The position numbers were made by a program, and so were the translations under genes. Shown piece after piece: positions 45,518 to 54,875 of a DNA stretch of 64,000 nt. Below the pieces are notes generated by a model that was not told the origin of the DNA, ran no database searches, and saw nothing but the letters and a program-made list of their open reading frames with translations. Every line of letters begins with the position of its first letter. The stretch's first letter is position 1. The stretch spans positions 1,116,001 through 1,180,000 of the forward strand of contig NZ_JAFBBV010000001.1 in assembly GCF_016907365.1 (NCBI RefSeq), read 5' to 3'. The stretch is from Oerskovia paurometabola (GTDB lineage: Bacteria; Actinomycetota; Actinomycetes; Actinomycetales; Cellulomonadaceae).

Positions 45518-47343
45518 CCACCGCAGCCGCCTTCGTGGCCCCCGTGATCGAGTGGGCCTACCTCGTCCCGGTCATCGTCGTGCTGGGTGCGGGCGTCGTC
45601 GGGGTGCTCGTCGAGGCCTTCGTGCCCGACCGTGCCCGCCGGGTGGTGCAGGTCGTGCTCGCGCTCGCCGCGCTCGCCGGGGCGCTCACGTCGATCGTCC
45701 TGCTCTGGCCCGACGTGCTCGAGCAGAGCGGTGTGAGGGTGCTCGGCGGCTCGCTCGTGGTGGACCCGTTCGGGCTGGCCGTGCAGGGGATCGTCGTGGT
45801 CCTCGCGCTCCTGGCGACGCTCGTGATCGCCGACCGCACCTCGACCAAGCAGGACGCGTTCGCTCCCACGGCCGCGGCCGTGCCGGGCTCGGCGTACGAG
45901 GACCTCGCGCGGCGGCGCGGTCTCGAGCAGACCGAGGTGTTCCCGCTCGTGCTCTTCGCGGTCGGCGGCATGATGATCTTCCCCGCGACGGGCGACCTGC
46001 TGACGATGTTCGTCGCGCTCGAGGTGCTCTCGCTTCCGCTGTACGTGCTCACGGCGCTCGCGCGGCGCCGTCGGCTCCTGTCGCAGGAGGCGTCCTTCAA
46101 GTACTTCCTGCTGGGGGCCTTCGCGTCGGCGATCTTCATCTTCGGGGTCGCGCTGGTCTACGGCTTCGCCGGTTCGGTGCGGCTCGCGGACGTGCGTGGC
46201 GCCCTCCTGGAGGGCGGCGGTCTCGACGGCATGACGAGCCTCGTGCTGCTCGGCCTCGTCATGGTGCTCGCCGGGCTGCTGTTCAAGGTGGGGGCCGCGC
46301 CGTTCCACTCGTGGACCCCTGACGTCTACCAGGGCGCCCCCACGCCTGTCACAGGCTTCATGGCGGCCTGCACCAAGGCCGCGGCCTTCGGGGCGCTCCT
46401 GCGCGTGCTGTACGTCGTCGGCTCGGCGCTGCCGCCCGACCTCCAGGAGAAGCTCGTGGTCGCGCTGTGGGTCGTCGCGATCCTCACGATGATCGTCGGG
46501 ACCGTGATCGGTGTCATCCAGACCGACATGAAGCGCCTGCTCGCGTACTCGTCGATCGCGCACGCGGGCTTCCTGGTCGTGGCGCTCGTCGGGTTCGGCG
46601 AGCTGAGCGGGTTCGGCGTGCGCGCGCTGCTGTTCTACCTGCTGGCGTACGGCCTGGCGACCGTGGGAGCGTTCGCGGTCGTGACGCTCGTGCGAGAGCG
46701 CGCCCCGCAGCCCGTCGTGGTCCCCGCCGAGGCGGAGCTCGCGACGGTCGGCGCGGTGCCGGGCGCCACGGCAGCCGGGTCCGCGGGGACGTCCACCACC
46801 TCGCCCGACGGCGGAGCGGTCCTGGGCGAGGCCACGCACCTCACGGAGTGGGCCGGGCTGGGCAGGCGGAGCCCGTGGCTCGCGGGCGCGTTCGCGCTCT
46901 TCCTGCTGTCGATGGCCGGGATCCCGCTCACGGCGGGGTTCATCGCCAAGTTCACGGCGTTCCAGTCGGCCGTCGCGGTGGGCGCCTGGCCGCTCGCCCT
47001 GATCGGTGTGATCGCCTCGGCCGTCGCGGTCTTCTTCTACGTGCGGGTCATCGTGCTGATGTTCTTCACGCCCTCGCCGCGGGCCGCGTCGGACGCCGTC
47101 ACGGAGCCCGGTGCAGCCGCACCGCGCGCGGACCAGGACGGCGAGCAGGTCGTCGAGGCGACAGGGGCGACAGGCGGACAGGCCCGCTCCGTGGCCGCGT
47201 TCGTGAGCCGTGTCACGGTCGTCCGGTCGGAGGGATTCACCACGATCGCCATCACGATCTGTGTGATCGGCGTCATCCTTCTCGGCGTTTTGCCGTCCTC
47301 GGTTCTCGATCTGGCCTTCGAGGCGGCTAAGTTCAGACCGTGA
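45514..47343 (+). CDS. nuoN: NADH-quinone oxidoreductase subunit N with two Ala/Gly-rich inserts
   Basis: 609 residues against about 480-530 in most bacteria. Core motifs LEVLSLPLYVLTALARR, KVGAAPFHSWTPDVYQGAPTPV and AYSSIAHAGFLVVALVG are normal. The extra length sits in polar loops: one near residues 120-145 (SAYEDLARRRG), one near 400-445 (VVVPAEAELATVGAVPG ...), and one near 525-565 (AASDAVTEPGAAAPR ...). Such loops are common in high-GC actinobacteria. Third antiporter-like channel. GTGA overlap with the synthase gene. Confidence 0.95.
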   Translation: MTTAAAFVAPVIEWAYLVPVIVVLGAGVVGVLVEAFVPDRARRVVQVVLALAALAGALTSIVLLWPDVLEQSGVRVLGGSLVVDPFGLAVQGIVVVLALLATLVIADRTSTKQDAFAPTAAAVPGSAYEDLARRRGLEQTEVFPLVLFAVGGMMIFPATGDLLTMFVALEVLSLPLYVLTALARRRRLLSQEASFKYFLLGAFASAIFIFGVALVYGFAGSVRLADVRGALLEGGGLDGMTSLVLLGLVMVLAGLLFKVGAAPFHSWTPDVYQGAPTPVTGFMAACTKAAAFGALLRVLYVVGSALPPDLQEKLVVALWVVAILTMIVGTVIGVIQTDMKRLLAYSSIAHAGFLVVALVGFGELSGFGVRALLFYLLAYGLATVGAFAVVTLVRERAPQPVVVPAEAELATVGAVPGATAAGSAGTSTTSPDGGAVLGEATHLTEWAGLGRRSPWLAGAFALFLLSMAGIPLTAGFIAKFTAFQSAVAVGAWPLALIGVIASAVAVFFYVRVIVLMFFTPSPRAASDAVTEPGAAAPRADQDGEQVVEATGATGGQARSVAAFVSRVTVVRSEGFTTIAITICVIGVILLGVLPSSVLDLAFEAAKFRP

Positions 47344-48362
47344 CCACTGTGCCACCCGTCTCCACGACGGCGATCCCCCTGACCGATCCGGAGCTCGCCG
47401 CGACGCTCACCGCACGCCTCACGACCGTCGAGGCGAGGCTGAGCGACGCCGTCGCGCACTCCGACGGGCTCGCGGACTCCGCGTCCCGCCACCTCGTCAA
47501 CGCCGGCGGCAAGCGCCTGCGCCCGCTCCTCGCGCTGCTGTGCGCGGAGCTGGGCGACGGCGCCAGGCCGGAGGTGGTGGAGGCGGCCGTCGTCGTCGAG
47601 CTCACCCACCTGGCCTCGCTCTACCACGACGACGTCATGGACTCCGCGCCCGTGCGCCGCGGTGCTCCGTCGGCGCACGCCGTGTGGGGCAACTCGGTCG
47701 CGATCCTCATCGGAGACCTGCTCTTCGCCCGTGCGGCGTCGACGGTCGCGGCGCTGGGGCCCGAGGCCGTCCTCATCCAGGCGCGCACCTTCGAGCGGCT
47801 GTGCCTCGGCCAGCTCCACGAGACGACGGGCCCCTCGGAGTCCGACGACCCGGTCGAGCACTACCTGGGCGTCCTCGCGGACAAGACCGCTTCGCTGCTC
47901 GCGACCTCGGCCCGGCTCGGCGCGATGTTCGGCGGTTGCGACCAGGCCGTCGTCGAGGTCGTCGCCGAGTACGGCGAGAAGCTCGGTGTCGCCTTCCAGC
48001 TCGCCGACGACGTGCTCGACCTCGCTTCCTCGGGCGCCGAGTCCGGCAAGACACCGGGCACGGACCTGCGGGAGAAGGTGCCGACCATGCCGGCGCTGCT
48101 GCTGCGCGCACGCGTCGCGGCAGGGACGGGGACCGCGGCCGACGCCGCTCTCGTCGACCTCCTGGACTCGGATCTCTCGGGGGACGAGGAGCTCGCTGCC
48201 GCGGTCGCCGCGCTGCGGGCCCACGAGGTCCTCGGGGAGACCCGGGCGCTGGCCGTCGGGTGGGCTCGCGCGGCGATCGACGAGCTCGAGCCCCTGCCGG
48301 CCGGACCGGTCAAGGAGGCGCTCGTCGCGTTCGCCCAGGCACTGGCGGACCGCGCGGCCTGA
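47340..48362 (+). CDS. Long-chain polyprenyl diphosphate synthase
   Basis: 340 residues, trans-isoprenyl synthase fold. First Asp-rich motif LYHDDVMDSAPVRRG and second QLADDVLDLAS bind Mg2+ and diphosphate; GGKRLRPLL is the homoallylic-substrate motif. The chain-length residues before the first motif (THLASLYHDD) are small, consistent with a long product such as the menaquinone tail, but length cannot be fixed from sequence. Translational coupling to nuoN (GTGA) makes it the last gene of the nuo operon, followed by a strong terminator. Equivalent genes (for example grcC-like) sit near menG and menJ in mycobacteria. Confidence 0.88.
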   Translation: MTTVPPVSTTAIPLTDPELAATLTARLTTVEARLSDAVAHSDGLADSASRHLVNAGGKRLRPLLALLCAELGDGARPEVVEAAVVVELTHLASLYHDDVMDSAPVRRGAPSAHAVWGNSVAILIGDLLFARAASTVAALGPEAVLIQARTFERLCLGQLHETTGPSESDDPVEHYLGVLADKTASLLATSARLGAMFGGCDQAVVEVVAEYGEKLGVAFQLADDVLDLASSGAESGKTPGTDLREKVPTMPALLLRARVAAGTGTAADAALVDLLDSDLSGDEELAAAVAALRAHEVLGETRALAVGWARAAIDELEPLPAGPVKEALVAFAQALADRAA

Positions 48363-48396
48363 GACCTCTCGCCACCGCAGCAGCACGAACCCCTGG

Positions 48397-48434
48397 GGGC
48401 GGTGCGCACGACCCACGGGTCCTGCGCACCGCCC
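48397..48434 (+). terminator. Terminator of the nuo operon
   Basis: GGGCGGTGCGCA (48397-48408) pairs with TGCGCACCGCCC (48423-48434), with an inner GACCC/GGGTC pairing and a two-base loop. It is an almost unbroken stem of 17 pairs, 35 bases after the synthase stop. Confidence 0.88.
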
Positions 48435-48605
48435 TCGGTCGTGGTGCGCGGGCGGTGGGCGGGCGGCCGGTGGCCGCGTGGGGTGCAGGGCCGTCCGGCA
48501 CCGTCTCGGCTCGTGGACGTGGGCCGGACCTCCCGGGGCCCCGGCGCGACGTCCGGCAGCGCGACGTCGGGCGCTGCCGCCTGCGGAGATGCCCAGGGAA
48601 ATCTA

Positions 48606-48647
48606 CTGCCAGTTGAGAACTGGGCAGTTCTCCCCATCCAGTGGATG
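48606..48647 (+). promoter_or_regulatory. Overlapping palindromes upstream of the giant surface-protein gene
   Basis: The gene-free stretch 48363-48754 (392 bases) holds the nuo terminator and, here, three nested inverted repeats. CTGCC-AGTT-GAG-AACT-G-GGCAG (48606-48627) and GAGAACTG-GG-CAGTTCTC (48615-48632) share an arm and so exclude each other. CATCCA-G-TGGATG (48635-48647) follows. A possible -10 TATCCT (48671-48676) lies downstream, so these may be operators upstream of the start rather than RNA elements. Confidence 0.5.
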
Positions 48648-48754
48648 TCAGAGCACCCCGCTCGTGCCGCTATCCTCGAACCCGCGACGGGTAGGGGCAC
48701 CTGGCAGGAACGGCCCTGGACACCGGTGGCACCACTCGCACCCACGGAGATTCT

Positions 48755-51700
48755 GTGACCTTCCTTTCCCGGCTCTACGACAAGCGGCGCACCGTCGCCT
48801 CGGTCGGCACCGTGTCGATCTTCTCGACGCTCCTGGTCGCGTTCGCGGTGACCTACGAGGGTCAGGCGACCGCGGACGTCGAGCTGAACGACTCCGGCGT
48901 GTGGGTCACCCGGACGTCGGGAGGTGCGCTGGGGCGGTTCAACTTCGAGTCCCAGGCGCTCGACGGCTCCCTGCTCGCGGGCTCTGCGTCGTTCGACGTG
49001 CTCCAGGACGCCGGCAGGGTGCTCCTGGTCGACGACGGCGCGGGATCGGTGAGCCCCGTCGACGTGGCGCGGCTCAAGCTCGACGGGTCCGTCCGTCCTC
49101 CGACCGGTGCGCAGGTCGCGATGGGAGGCTCCACGGTCGCGGTCCTGGACGGCAAGGAGGGCCTGCTGTGGGTCATGCCGTTCTCGGCCGCGCCAGGCTT
49201 CGACGCCGAGTCGACCGAGCCGACCGCGGAGGTCGGTGGCGACGGTGAGGTCCAGGTCTCCCAGGACGGCACGGCCTACGTCGTGGTCCCGGCGACGGGC
49301 AAGCTCACCAAGGTCGTGACCTCGCCTGCCGGGGAGGCGCAGGAGGTCACGACGACGAGCGTGCCGGTCAAGGACGGGGACGACGTCGAGGTCACGACCG
49401 TCGGCGCCGAGGCAGTGGTGCTCGACCGGACGTCCTCGCGGCTCGTGCTGCCCGGGGGCGAGACCGTCGACCTCGCGGACGGCGCGGACGCGCGGCTCCA
49501 GCAGCCGGGTGCGAAGACGCCCGACGTCGCGGTCGCGACCGCGTCCGGGCTCGTGCTGCAGCCGCTCGGCGGTGGGAAGGCCGTGACGCGGGCCGCGTCG
49601 GGGACGCCGTCGGCACCCGTGCAGCTCGGCGGGTGCACCTACGGTGCCTGGTCGCAGACCGGTCAGGTGCTCCGTGACTGCGAGGGGACGGACGACGACG
49701 TCGACCGGCGCCTGGAGGGCGTGGACCCCCAGGGGCGGCTCGAGTACCGGGTCAACCGCAAGGCGATCGTGCTGAACGACCTGGCCGCCGGCACGCTGTG
49801 GATGGCCGCCGACCAGTACGAGAAGGTCGAGGACTGGGAGCTGGTCCTGCCGGAGCAGGCCGAGGGCGAGGAGTCCGACGCCGAGCTCACGACCCCGGAG
49901 CAGGTCGACCAGTTCGTCCTCGACCGCAGCCAGCCCAACCAGCCGCCGCAGCCCCAGGACGACGTGTTCGGCGTCCGCCCCGGACGTACCACGCTCCTGC
50001 CCGTGCTGGGCAACGACGTCGACCCCGACGGTGACGTCATGACGGCGACGCTCGTGGGCGAGGGGCCCGGCAGCGCCGAGATCCAGTCGGTGCTGGGGGG
50101 TGCGGCCCTCCAGGCCGTCGTGGGCGCGGACGCGCAGAAGGGGCACTCGACGTTCCGGTACTCGGTGAGCGACGGTCGTGGCGGGGTCGCAGAGGCCGGC
50201 GTGCAGCTCCAGGTCTCGCCGTGGGGCGAGAACGCGGCGCCCGTGCAGACGGGGGAGCCGGTGCTGGTCGTCGAGCAGGGCAAGTCGGCCCAGATCAAGG
50301 TGCTCCCGTTCTTCCGGGACCCGGACGGTGACGACCTCTACCTCGCGGCCGCGTCGGCGACCTCGGCCGGCGACGAGGTGCGCTCGCGGCCGGACGGGTC
50401 GGTCGAGTTCCGCGACGGCGGCACGTCGACGGGGCGCAAGACCGTCAAGATCATGGTCGCCGACGGGCAGGGCGAGGTCTTCGAGGGCATCCTGCACGTC
50501 GACGTGTCCGGCGCCGGCCAGCTCGCGCCGGTGGCGGTCGCCGACCACGTGGTCGTCCCGGCCGGTCAGCCCGTGACCGTCGAACCCCTGCGCAACGACT
50601 ACGACGCCAACGGGGACGATCTGCGCCTGACCACGGTCGCCGAGTCCGCCCCCGCCCAGATCACGCCGAACTACGACGCGGGCACGTTCCAGTTCCTCTC
50701 GAACGAGCCCCGGTCCTACGACCTGACGTACCAGGTCTCCGACGGTCCGAACGCGACGACGGGCCTGGTCCGCGTCGACGTCCTGCCGGCCTCCGCGGCC
50801 GAGGGCCCGCCCATCGTGGTCTCCGACACGGCTCTGCTGCCCTCGGGCGGGAGCACCCTCGTGGACGTGCTCGCCAACGACTCGGACCCCGCAGGCGGGG
50901 TCCTGGTGGTGCAGTCGGTCAGGGTGCCCGACGACGCGGGCGTCTCGGTCGCCGTCCTGGCCCACCAGATGCTGCGGATCACCGAGATCCGTCGCCTCGA
51001 GGCGCCCGTCACGGTCGAGTACACGGTGTCCAACGGAAACCAGTCCACGACCGGTCAGGTGCGGATCGTCCCGGTCCCGGCGCCCGTCAAGCTCCAGCCG
51101 CCGAACGCCGCGGCCGACGAGGCCACGGTGCGTGTCGGTGACGTGGTCACGATCCCGGTCCTGAAGAACGACACGCACCCCGACGGCCTCGAGCTGTTCC
51201 TCCAGGACGAGCTCGAGCAGGGGGTCGCGCCCGAGCAGGGCGAGATCTTCGCGTCCGAGGGGAACCTGCGGTTCAAGGCGGGGGCCGAGGCCGGCACCGC
51301 GTACGCGATCTACCGGGTCCGGGACAAGAACGGCCAGGAGGACTCGGCCCAGGTCACGATCCACATCCGCGACGGCGAGGAGAACTCCCCGCCGCAGCCC
51401 CTGCCGGTCCAGATGCGCGTCCTGACCGGTGCGAGCGTGCGCACGGTCGTGCCGCTCGACGGGATCGACCCCGACGGCGACTCGGTCCAGCTCACCGGGA
51501 TCGCCTCCCAGGCGAGCCAGGGCAGGGCCTACGTCGAGGACGGGTACCTCGTCTACGACGCCTCCGACCAGGCGACCGGTTCCGACTCGTTCACCTACTC
51601 GGTGCAGGACGCGCGCGGTGCGGTCGCGACCGGGACGGCGCAGGTCGGGATCTCCCGACCGCCTTCGGCGAACCAGCCGCCCGTCGCGATCGACGACGAG

Positions 51701-54700
51701 GTCACCGTCCGGCCGAGCCGGACCGTCTCCGTCGCCGCGCTGGCCAACGACACCGACCCCGACGGCGACCAGATCGCCCTGCGCTCCGCCGGGCTCGAGG
51801 CGCCCGAGGAGCTCGACGCGGAGGTCGCGGGCGACCGCATCGTGATCACCAGCCCTGCCGAGGCAGGCTCGACCTCCTTCTACTACGGCATCGAGGACGC
51901 CTACGGTGCCCGCGCCGCGGCCTCGGTCACGGTGAACGTGGACCAGGCGGCTCCGCTGCTGGCGCCCATCGCCCGCGACGACGCCGTGCCGGTCGACTCG
52001 ATCCTCGGCAAGACCAGCGTGAGCGTGCCCGTACTGGAGAACGACGACGACCCCGACGGGTCCGGGGACGAGCTCACCGTGTCCACCGACGCCGTCGGTG
52101 TGAGCGTCGACAAGGACGGCGTGCTGACGGTGCCCCTCACGCAGGAGCGCCAGGTCGTCACGTACACCGTGACCGACGTCGACGGGCTGACGTCGAAGGC
52201 CTTCGTCAAGGTGCCCGGCCTGACCGAGCAGATCCCGCAGCTGCGGCCCGGGATCGCGCCGCTCGAGGTGCATGCCGGTGAGACCCTCCCGATCGACATC
52301 ACCGACTACGTCCTCGTCCTGGAAGGACGCACCCCGCGACTGACCGAGGAGTCCAAGGTGTCGGCGCTCGAAGGCACCGTCGCGGTCACGGACCCCACGA
52401 ACCTGACGTACACCCCGCGGGTGGACTACGCGGGCGATGCCGCGGTGTCGTTCGAGGTCACGGACGGCAGCGGCCCCGACGACCCGGACGGGCACAAGGC
52501 CCTGCTCACGCTGCCGGTCGTGGTCCTCGCGCCGAAGAACCTCCCGCCCGTGCTCTCGGCCTCCAACGTGGACGTCGCCGCCGGGGAGGAGGCGACCGTC
52601 GACCTCGCCCGCTTCGTCGACGACCCGGACGACGACCCGGTCACCTTCAAGGCCGGCGCCGTGCCGGACGGTCTCTCGCTCTCGTTCAGCGGCACGACCG
52701 CGACCGTCCAGGCCACCCCGGCGATTCCCAAGGGCACCGTGCTCAACGTCCCGATCAGCGTGACCGACGGCGAGCACCCCCCGGTCGAGGGGCAGCTCGT
52801 GGTCAAGGTCGTGGCGTCGACCCGTCCGCTGGCCAAGGCCAACGCGGACACGGTCGACAAGGCCCACCAGGGCAAGGACGTCCCGGTGGACGTCCTGTCC
52901 AACGACTCGAACCCGTTCCCCGAGACCCCGCTCAAGGTCGTCGGCGTGCCGGTGGTCGACACGGGGTCGGGCACCGCCCAGATCTCGGGCGACAAGGTCG
53001 TCGTGACACCCAGCGACACGTTCTTCGGAGTCATGGTCGTGCGCTACCGCATCCAGGACGCGACCGGTGACCCCGACCGCGAGGTCGAGGGAAGGATCCA
53101 GGTCACCGTCCAGGGGCGTCCCGACGCGCCGTCGACTCCACGGGTCGTCGAGGTGCGTTCCAAGACGGTCGTCCTCACGTGGGACCCGCCCGCGAACAAC
53201 GGTGCGGAGATCACCTCGTACACCGTGCGCTCGTCGGCGGGGGACGAGCGCACGTGCGGGACGACCACGTGCACCATCGACGGCCTGACCAACAACGTGA
53301 CCTACACGTTCACGGTCGTCGCCACGAACGAGGTCAACGACTCGAACGCCTCGCCGGCCTCCGCGGAGGCGCGTCCGGACGAGAAGCCGAACCGGCCCGC
53401 ACCTCCCACGCTCGAGTTCGGTGACAAGTCCATCAAGCTCGCGTGGGTCAACCAGACCTACACGGACCGCTCCCCGATCACGTGCGTCAACATCCGGATC
53501 TCCGGGCCGGGCGGGAGCGCCGACAAGACCTGCGTCGCCGGGACCACCTACGAGTGGACCGGGCTGCAGAACGGTGGGTCGTACACCTTCGAGATCCAGG
53601 CGGTCAACGCGGCCCCCGACCCGTCGGAGTGGTCGGGAGCCTCGCGTCCGGAGATCCCGGCGGGCAAGCCTGCCGCCCCCGCGAAGCCTTCCGCGGCGAG
53701 GACCTCGCTGGGTGCGACGTCGCAGATGAAGATCACCTGGACGGCGCCCGACGCCAACGGTGGACCGATCAGCGGGTACACGGTGGAGGCGCTGCGCGGG
53801 GGAGCGGTCGTCTCGACGGCCTCTGCCACGGCGACGACCGCCACGATCGGCGTGCCGGCCGACAGCACCGACTACACGTTCCGGGTCAAGGCCCACAACA
53901 AGGCCACGGTGAAGTTCGGCGAGGCGGAGTTCAGCCCCGAGTCGAACCCGCAGCGCGCGTTCGCCGCGCCCGGAGCCGTCGCGGGGCTCACGGCCAAGGC
54001 CACGGGCGCCAACGGCACGGTGCAGCTCGCGTTCGGCAACGTCTCGGCGGCCGGCGCCAGGGACGGGGAGATCAGCTACGAGTGGAGCCACAACGGCTCC
54101 GGCTGGTCCGCCCTGGGAGCGAACAAGGTCGTCAGCGGTCTCAAGAACGGGATCGGCTACGACTTCTTCGTCCGCGCCGTGGTGAAGGCCGACGGCGGTC
54201 GGGGGGACGGAGCCGCCTCGAACAAGGCCAGCGCCAACCCGTACGGCCCGATCCCCACCCCGAACGTGAGCGCCTCCGGTGGGAACCAGGCCGTCGGCTT
54301 CGCGTGGAGCACCTCGGGCAACGGTCGCGACTACACGACCACGGTCACGGGAGCGGTCTCGAGCGGGGCGGCGAGCGGGAACGTCAACGTCCCGGCGGGC
54401 TACTCCGACACCAAGGAGATCTGCGTCACCGTCAAGGACACCGAGGGGCAGACGGCCCAGAGGTGCGCGGCCGCGACCTCGGACGCCAAGCCCGCACGCG
54501 ACATCTGGACCTCACGAGGCAGCTCGGTCAACAACTCCCAGTGCGGCGACCCGGCGTGCGCCTACCTCGTGCTGAACATCCGCAACGCGGAACCGAACAC
54601 CTCCTTCAGCACCCAGTGCTGGTCGAGCTACGGCGGCAACCACGCGTTCAGCCCGACCTCCGGCGGGTTCTCGAGCACCGCGCTGAACGGCGCCTCGCAG

Positions 54701-54817
54701 CGGACCGACGGGGACGGCAACTGGTCCGGGACCATGTGGTGCTTCCACGGGAACGCCGGGACCACGATCTGGGTCAAGACGAACGTGTGGGGCGACTCGA
54801 GAGCGGCGATCTGGTGA
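48755..54817 (+). CDS. Giant membrane-anchored Ig-like/fibronectin type III surface protein
   Basis: 2020 residues. A short basic N-terminus and one TM (about 13-33) make it a type II membrane protein with the bulk outside. Residues 40-390 form a repetitive beta region (propeller-like). From about 397 to 1450 there are roughly ten Ig-like/cadherin-like repeats, each with a VLxNDxDPDGD-type calcium-binding-like motif (e.g. residue 417, 1093, 1379). Five Fn3-like domains begin near 1455, 1547, 1640, 1738 and 1832. A Cys-containing C-terminal domain (1925-2020) has QCGDPAC, TQCW and MWC. No LPxTG. GTG start with GGAG upstream. First gene of the MoxR/DUF58/FHA cluster; adhesion or wall-spanning function is inference. 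Confidence 0.88.
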   Translation: MTFLSRLYDKRRTVASVGTVSIFSTLLVAFAVTYEGQATADVELNDSGVWVTRTSGGALGRFNFESQALDGSLLAGSASFDVLQDAGRVLLVDDGAGSVSPVDVARLKLDGSVRPPTGAQVAMGGSTVAVLDGKEGLLWVMPFSAAPGFDAESTEPTAEVGGDGEVQVSQDGTAYVVVPATGKLTKVVTSPAGEAQEVTTTSVPVKDGDDVEVTTVGAEAVVLDRTSSRLVLPGGETVDLADGADARLQQPGAKTPDVAVATASGLVLQPLGGGKAVTRAASGTPSAPVQLGGCTYGAWSQTGQVLRDCEGTDDDVDRRLEGVDPQGRLEYRVNRKAIVLNDLAAGTLWMAADQYEKVEDWELVLPEQAEGEESDAELTTPEQVDQFVLDRSQPNQPPQPQDDVFGVRPGRTTLLPVLGNDVDPDGDVMTATLVGEGPGSAEIQSVLGGAALQAVVGADAQKGHSTFRYSVSDGRGGVAEAGVQLQVSPWGENAAPVQTGEPVLVVEQGKSAQIKVLPFFRDPDGDDLYLAAASATSAGDEVRSRPDGSVEFRDGGTSTGRKTVKIMVADGQGEVFEGILHVDVSGAGQLAPVAVADHVVVPAGQPVTVEPLRNDYDANGDDLRLTTVAESAPAQITPNYDAGTFQFLSNEPRSYDLTYQVSDGPNATTGLVRVDVLPASAAEGPPIVVSDTALLPSGGSTLVDVLANDSDPAGGVLVVQSVRVPDDAGVSVAVLAHQMLRITEIRRLEAPVTVEYTVSNGNQSTTGQVRIVPVPAPVKLQPPNAAADEATVRVGDVVTIPVLKNDTHPDGLELFLQDELEQGVAPEQGEIFASEGNLRFKAGAEAGTAYAIYRVRDKNGQEDSAQVTIHIRDGEENSPPQPLPVQMRVLTGASVRTVVPLDGIDPDGDSVQLTGIASQASQGRAYVEDGYLVYDASDQATGSDSFTYSVQDARGAVATGTAQVGISRPPSANQPPVAIDDEVTVRPSRTVSVAALANDTDPDGDQIALRSAGLEAPEELDAEVAGDRIVITSPAEAGSTSFYYGIEDAYGARAAASVTVNVDQAAPLLAPIARDDAVPVDSILGKTSVSVPVLENDDDPDGSGDELTVSTDAVGVSVDKDGVLTVPLTQERQVVTYTVTDVDGLTSKAFVKVPGLTEQIPQLRPGIAPLEVHAGETLPIDITDYVLVLEGRTPRLTEESKVSALEGTVAVTDPTNLTYTPRVDYAGDAAVSFEVTDGSGPDDPDGHKALLTLPVVVLAPKNLPPVLSASNVDVAAGEEATVDLARFVDDPDDDPVTFKAGAVPDGLSLSFSGTTATVQATPAIPKGTVLNVPISVTDGEHPPVEGQLVVKVVASTRPLAKANADTVDKAHQGKDVPVDVLSNDSNPFPETPLKVVGVPVVDTGSGTAQISGDKVVVTPSDTFFGVMVVRYRIQDATGDPDREVEGRIQVTVQGRPDAPSTPRVVEVRSKTVVLTWDPPANNGAEITSYTVRSSAGDERTCGTTTCTIDGLTNNVTYTFTVVATNEVNDSNASPASAEARPDEKPNRPAPPTLEFGDKSIKLAWVNQTYTDRSPITCVNIRISGPGGSADKTCVAGTTYEWTGLQNGGSYTFEIQAVNAAPDPSEWSGASRPEIPAGKPAAPAKPSAARTSLGATSQMKITWTAPDANGGPISGYTVEALRGGAVVSTASATATTATIGVPADSTDYTFRVKAHNKATVKFGEAEFSPESNPQRAFAAPGAVAGLTAKATGANGTVQLAFGNVSAAGARDGEISYEWSHNGSGWSALGANKVVSGLKNGIGYDFFVRAVVKADGGRGDGAASNKASANPYGPIPTPNVSASGGNQAVGFAWSTSGNGRDYTTTVTGAVSSGAASGNVNVPAGYSDTKEICVTVKDTEGQTAQRCAAATSDAKPARDIWTSRGSSVNNSQCGDPACAYLVLNIRNAEPNTSFSTQCWSSYGGNHAFSPTSGGFSSTALNGASQRTDGDGNWSGTMWCFHGNAGTTIWVKTNVWGDSRAAIW

Positions 54818-54875
54818 CCCGCAGCACGGCCCACGCCCTACCGACAGAACGATCGACACGACGAGGAACCCCCTG

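Noticed and set aside
47861..54091. A 2076-codon open frame on the minus strand opposite the polyprenyl synthase end, terminator and giant surface-protein gene
   Set aside because: It crosses a terminator and two well-supported genes, its translation is Arg/Gly/Asp/Val-rich with no domain, and long antisense frames are expected at this GC content. The plus-strand protein has clear repeats and motifs.
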